Shown: piece by piece, positions 61,230 to 64,000 of the stretch
How the letters are laid out: each line of letters starts with the position of its first letter
Numbering within the stretch: position 1 is the first letter of the stretch
NCBI RefSeq assembly: GCF_001269925.1
Contig: NZ_LHVO01000037.1
Coordinates: forward strand, 21,710 to 85,709
DNA length: 64,000 nucleotides
Source: Pseudomonas sp. MIACH
Lineage (GTDB): Bacteria > Pseudomonadota > Gammaproteobacteria > Pseudomonadales > Pseudomonadaceae
Direction of reading: 5' to 3'
Notes under the pieces: model-generated
Told to the model about the DNA's origin: nothing
The model's database searches: none
Seen by the model: only the letters and a program-made list of their open reading frames with translations
Translations under genes and position numbers: made by a program

Positions 61230-62510
61230 TCAAAACGGCTTGGCACTGCCGCTGTACTTTTCCAGGTACTTCAAACGCTGTGAAGGTTGAAGATTGGTCA
61301 GGGTGATATCCCCGGCATAGTGGTTGAGGACTCGATGGTCCATGCGTCGTCGCCACAAGTAAGGCACATACGCCCAGACAATCATGCTCGCGTAGCCATA
61401 AGGCAGTTGTGGCGATTCATCAAAGTGACGCAACGACTGATAACTACGGGTGGGGTTGGCATGGTGGTCGGAATGCCGCTGCAACTGGAACAGAAAGATA
61501 TTGGTGACAATCCGATTGCTGTTCCAGGAGTGCCGAGGCGAACAACGCTCATAACGACCGTTGGGCAACTTCTGGCGTTTAAGGCCGTAGTGCTCCACAT
61601 AGTTCACCACTTCCAGCAACGAGAAGCCGTAGATGCCCTGGATAATCAGGAACGGAATCACCGCTGCCCCCAGCCAGGCAATCATCGCGCCCCACAACAC
61701 CACGCTGTACATCCAGGCACTGAGCACAGCGTTTTTCCAATGCCAGGCCGGCAGGCCGAGTTTGCGCAGACGTTCGCGCTCCAGGTTCCAGGCTGAGTGT
61801 GCGCTGAACCACACCGAACGCGGCAGGAAAGCCCAGAAGCTCTCGCCCAGCCGCGAGCTGGCGGGGTCTTCCGGCGTGGCAACACGTACGTGATGGCCAC
61901 GATTGTGTTCGGTGTAGAAGTGCCCGTAGAAGGTCGGCGCCAGGGTCACCTTGGCGAGGAACACCTCCAAAGCGTTGGGCTTGTGCCCCAGTTCATGGGC
62001 GGTATTGATCGCGATACCGGTGGCGGCACCGGTCGACATCGCCATGCCCAGGTAAGTGAACCAGCTCGGTTCGCCATGCAGTTGAGTGCGCGCGGTGATG
62101 TAGCTGGCGGCGTGGGACAGCCAGCTGGAAGGGTCCAGGTTCGCGGCAGCCTGCAACAGGCCACCCTGGATGATCCAGTCGATCCCGCCGGCGGCCAGCC
62201 AGCCGGTGATCACCACCGAGGAGATCACGAACAGCACGCCGGTATAGACGATCCAGCGGTAGTAGCTTTGGGATTCGAGGTGGCCAACGGCGGATTCGGG
62301 CGGGTTGCTCACGTCTTCACCGAGCAGACCGTCGATCAATGGGATCAGGCCGAAGATCACCAGCACGCCGACCCACCACAGTTGCTGGATACCGGTCGTG
62401 ATCGCCAGGGTGCCGGACAACAATGGCGTGGCCAGCGGCATGATGCCCAGCCACCACAGGTGACGCTTGCCGTCGGTCCACACGCTTGGGGCAGCCAATG
62501 TCTGATTCAT
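61230..62510 (-). CDS. alkB: Alkane 1-monooxygenase
   Basis: Integral-membrane non-haem diiron enzyme that hydroxylates n-alkanes at the terminal carbon using reduced rubredoxin; 426 aa, normal length. Histidine boxes are complete: HELGHK (172-177), EHNRGHH (201-207) and LQRHSDHHA (343-351), plus the alkane-hydroxylase motif NYVEHYGLKRQKLPNGRYE, which separates AlkB from desaturases and xylene monooxygenases. About six helices are evident. Start ATG 62510 has GGAGG five bases upstream; the open frame extending further is not coding. No rubredoxin or rubredoxin reductase gene is in the window. An AT-rich promoter with a palindrome is at 62634-62675. Confidence 0.95.
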   Translation of the reverse strand: MNQTLAAPSVWTDGKRHLWWLGIMPLATPLLSGTLAITTGIQQLWWVGVLVIFGLIPLIDGLLGEDVSNPPESAVGHLESQSYYRWIVYTGVLFVISSVVITGWLAAGGIDWIIQGGLLQAAANLDPSSWLSHAASYITARTQLHGEPSWFTYLGMAMSTGAATGIAINTAHELGHKPNALEVFLAKVTLAPTFYGHFYTEHNRGHHVRVATPEDPASSRLGESFWAFLPRSVWFSAHSAWNLERERLRKLGLPAWHWKNAVLSAWMYSVVLWGAMIAWLGAAVIPFLIIQGIYGFSLLEVVNYVEHYGLKRQKLPNGRYERCSPRHSWNSNRIVTNIFLFQLQRHSDHHANPTRSYQSLRHFDESPQLPYGYASMIVWAYVPYLWRRRMDHRVLNHYAGDITLTNLQPSQRLKYLEKYSGSAKPF

Positions 62511-62644
62511 GGCTGCCTCCGGATGAGGCGGGTTGGCAGGGACGCAAAAAACAGGTTCGAGGAATGCTGGGCACCCCAGGAAATCAACCATGCGATAAAA
62601 GACGTTTTTTTCATTTTTATTCGCTCTTAGGCATTTCAAAAATC

Positions 62645-62666
62645 ATTTCAAAATAAATATTGAAAT
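62645..62666. promoter_or_regulatory. Palindrome ATTTCAA-N8-TTGAAAT upstream of alkB
   Basis: ATTTCAA (62645-62651), eight bases, TTGAAAT (62660-62666): perfect seven-bp arms in a very AT-rich stretch about 135-155 bp before the alkB start. An extra half-site TTTCAAA is at 62634-62640. The fadE promoter has the same arms and spacing. The rest of the 62511-62816 spacer shows no gene. Confidence 0.6.
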
Positions 62667-62816
62667 ATTTTTTTAAATAAATAGCGCGGAATCGATAGGT
62701 CGTCAACTACTTTTTCGAGGCCTTTTTGGCGTGACTGAACAGTCGTTTTTTCAGCTGTTGGGTCAGGTCTCTAGGGCAGGCATTTCGGACATTCGATCCA
62801 GTAATCGGGGCCATGA

Positions 62817-63815
62817 TTATTTGTTGGCCAGGGCAAAGGGCGCGTGCAATACCGTAGCGCTCTGGGCCGGTCGGACACGCTTGGCTATCTGCTCCACCAC
62901 CGCCGCCACCCGTTCAGTCGCGGTAATGGGCAACATGTGGCCGCGTCCTTCCACCAACTGCAATTTGAGCCCCGGCACCTTGCTGGCCAGGGCCTGACCA
63001 TGTTTCTGGAAGTCCAGCACCTTGTCCCGCGCGCCATAGATCAGCCCGATCGGCAGGGTCAGTTGCGGGTAGCGCTTGACCATGTCCGGCAGGTGATCGT
63101 TGACCTGGTTGATCTCGGTGGACGCGGCGTAGAAGTTATCCGGCCGCATGCCGAGCAGCCCACCGCCACGCGTGGCGAAATCGGCCGGGGCGGCATCGGG
63201 GGCGAACACGCCTTTGACCACCGAGCCTTTGGTCAGCAGGCCGATGGGCACGGTCAGGGTGTGCGACAGCCAACGCCGCAGCCACGCCGGGCGCACCGCC
63301 AATGACAGGAACACCAGTGGCAACAGGCGTTGGGGATGGGTCAGTGGCGCCACCAGGATCAACCCGGACACCGCGTGGGGGTGGTCGAGGGCCAGCGCCA
63401 GGGCAATCGCGCCGCCGAGGGAATGCCCCAGCACCAGCGGTTTTTCCAGGCCCAGCGTTTGGATAAAGGCCGCGATTTGCCGGGCCTGGGCCGGCAGGTC
63501 GGCCGGCGTACCCGCGTGGCGGGTGGAATAGCCCGATCCCGGGCGGTCGAGGGTGATGACCCTGAAGTGCTCACGCAACTGGCCGGACAAGGCGTAGGTC
63601 AGGTTGCGGCTGCTGCCCATCAGCCCGTGAATCATCACCAGCGGCGGGCCCTTGCCCTCTTCGTAATAATGAAAGCGCTCGCCATCGACCTCCACAAAGC
63701 GCCCATTGCCTGGAACCGCTGCTTCAATCCGCCGTGTCATCCAGGCACTCAAGCCCCAAAACACGACGCTCGCCCCCACCAGCACACCCGCAGCAATCAA
63801 CCATTGCACAGCCAT
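62817..63815 (-). CDS. Alpha/beta hydrolase with N-terminal membrane anchor
   Basis: A 332-aa hydrolase. An N-terminal helix (VQWLIAAGVLVGASVVFWGLSAW) anchors it. The fold motifs are in order: PPLVMIHGLMGSSRNLTY (oxyanion HG), VITLDRPGSGYSTRHAG, LVLGHSLGGAIALALALDHP (nucleophile Ser in GHSLGG), LIYGARDKVLDF (acid Asp) and VEGRGHMLPITATERV (catalytic His). Start ATG 63815 with AGAGGA nine bases upstream; the longer frame upstream lacks coding character. A lipase/esterase-like role, for example hydrolysis of an ester near the alkane pathway, is inferred only from position upstream of alkB. The 297-bp spacer to alkB means separate control is likely. Confidence 0.85.
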   Translation of the reverse strand: MAVQWLIAAGVLVGASVVFWGLSAWMTRRIEAAVPGNGRFVEVDGERFHYYEEGKGPPLVMIHGLMGSSRNLTYALSGQLREHFRVITLDRPGSGYSTRHAGTPADLPAQARQIAAFIQTLGLEKPLVLGHSLGGAIALALALDHPHAVSGLILVAPLTHPQRLLPLVFLSLAVRPAWLRRWLSHTLTVPIGLLTKGSVVKGVFAPDAAPADFATRGGGLLGMRPDNFYAASTEINQVNDHLPDMVKRYPQLTLPIGLIYGARDKVLDFQKHGQALASKVPGLKLQLVEGRGHMLPITATERVAAVVEQIAKRVRPAQSATVLHAPFALANK

Positions 63816-64000
63816 AGCTCGGTCCTCTGCTTCCCTGCTGCCGCCGACCTGACCGGAATTGGTCAAGGCCTCGGCCAACGTCCACACCCTGGACCTGAAC
63901 AGCGTGCGTACCTCGCTCGTCCGTCGGACAAGTCGCACATAAGGAACAAGGTCCTAGCGTAGGCGATATTTTCAGGTAGATTATTTAAAATCTTTTTTAA
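63816..64000. other. Right-edge spacer, AT-rich promoter-like end
   Basis: No gene is seen in these 185 bp. The last 40 bp (about 63960-64000) are strongly AT-rich (ttatttaaaatctttttt) and may hold the hydrolase promoter or that of a gene beyond the window. Confidence 0.4.

Overview
The window is about 64 kb of high-GC chromosome that looks like a Pseudomonas of the fluorescens group. The basis is the gene content: the 180-kDa NAD-glutamate dehydrogenase, a Bat/MoxR operon, PraB-type proteins next to AlkB, and a FabG4/MaoC/FadE cluster. The intergenic REP/REPIN repeats with cores such as tgtaggagcgagcttgctcg and tgtgggag-gggcttgccccc also fit. No tRNA, rRNA, CRISPR array, prophage or insertion sequence was seen.

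Layout. 1-867: 5' part of a serine permease gene (minus). 1310-2285: two small secreted proteins. 2519-8150: metabolic genes (2-hydroxyacid dehydrogenase, ACAD10-type kinase-like protein plus short-chain dehydrogenase, a MocR regulator behind a strong inverted repeat, a cupin, and tag on minus). 8383-11254: a DctA-like transporter followed, across a REPIN, by two GntR regulators. 11325-16193: gdhB (minus). 16699-19759: a small unknown protein and a secreted S8 protease with two chitin-binding-type modules. 19947-26789: a six-gene, mostly overlapping MoxR-DUF58-BatA/B/D operon. 26999-32465: sbcD-sbcC-GST operon. 32466-34642: REP sequences, an orphan 3' gene fragment, an unlisted 59-codon secreted peptide, a lactonase-fold beta-propeller and a small protein. 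34761-44244: two giant paralogous proteins (about 1,597 and 1,549 aa) of the DUF6543/'dermonecrotic toxin domain' type. 44374-47808: an RND/MMPL permease with a Ycf48-like beta-propeller (minus). 48092-49207: a Gfo/Idh/MocA oxidoreductase behind two perfect 15-bp direct repeats. 49208-49504: a repeat-rich spacer.

49505-63815 is one long minus-strand block that reads as an alkane/fatty-acid utilisation island: an alpha/beta hydrolase, AlkB alkane monooxygenase, three PraA/PraB-type secreted proteins, a FadL-family outer-membrane channel, FadE, FabG4-type reductase, MaoC hydratase, thiolase and an acyl-CoA ligase. Together they could take an alkane through uptake, terminal hydroxylation, activation and beta-oxidation. 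Alcohol and aldehyde dehydrogenases, rubredoxin and a local regulator are not in the window. The AlkB and FadE promoters share the palindrome ATTTCAA-N8-TTGAA, which suggests common control.

The best candidates for under-described biology are the tandem giant DUF6543-like pair with a hairpin over its start codon, the shared alkB/fadE operator, and the RND-Ycf48 pair. Functions are inferred from recognisable motifs and recalled family resemblance; no database search was possible.
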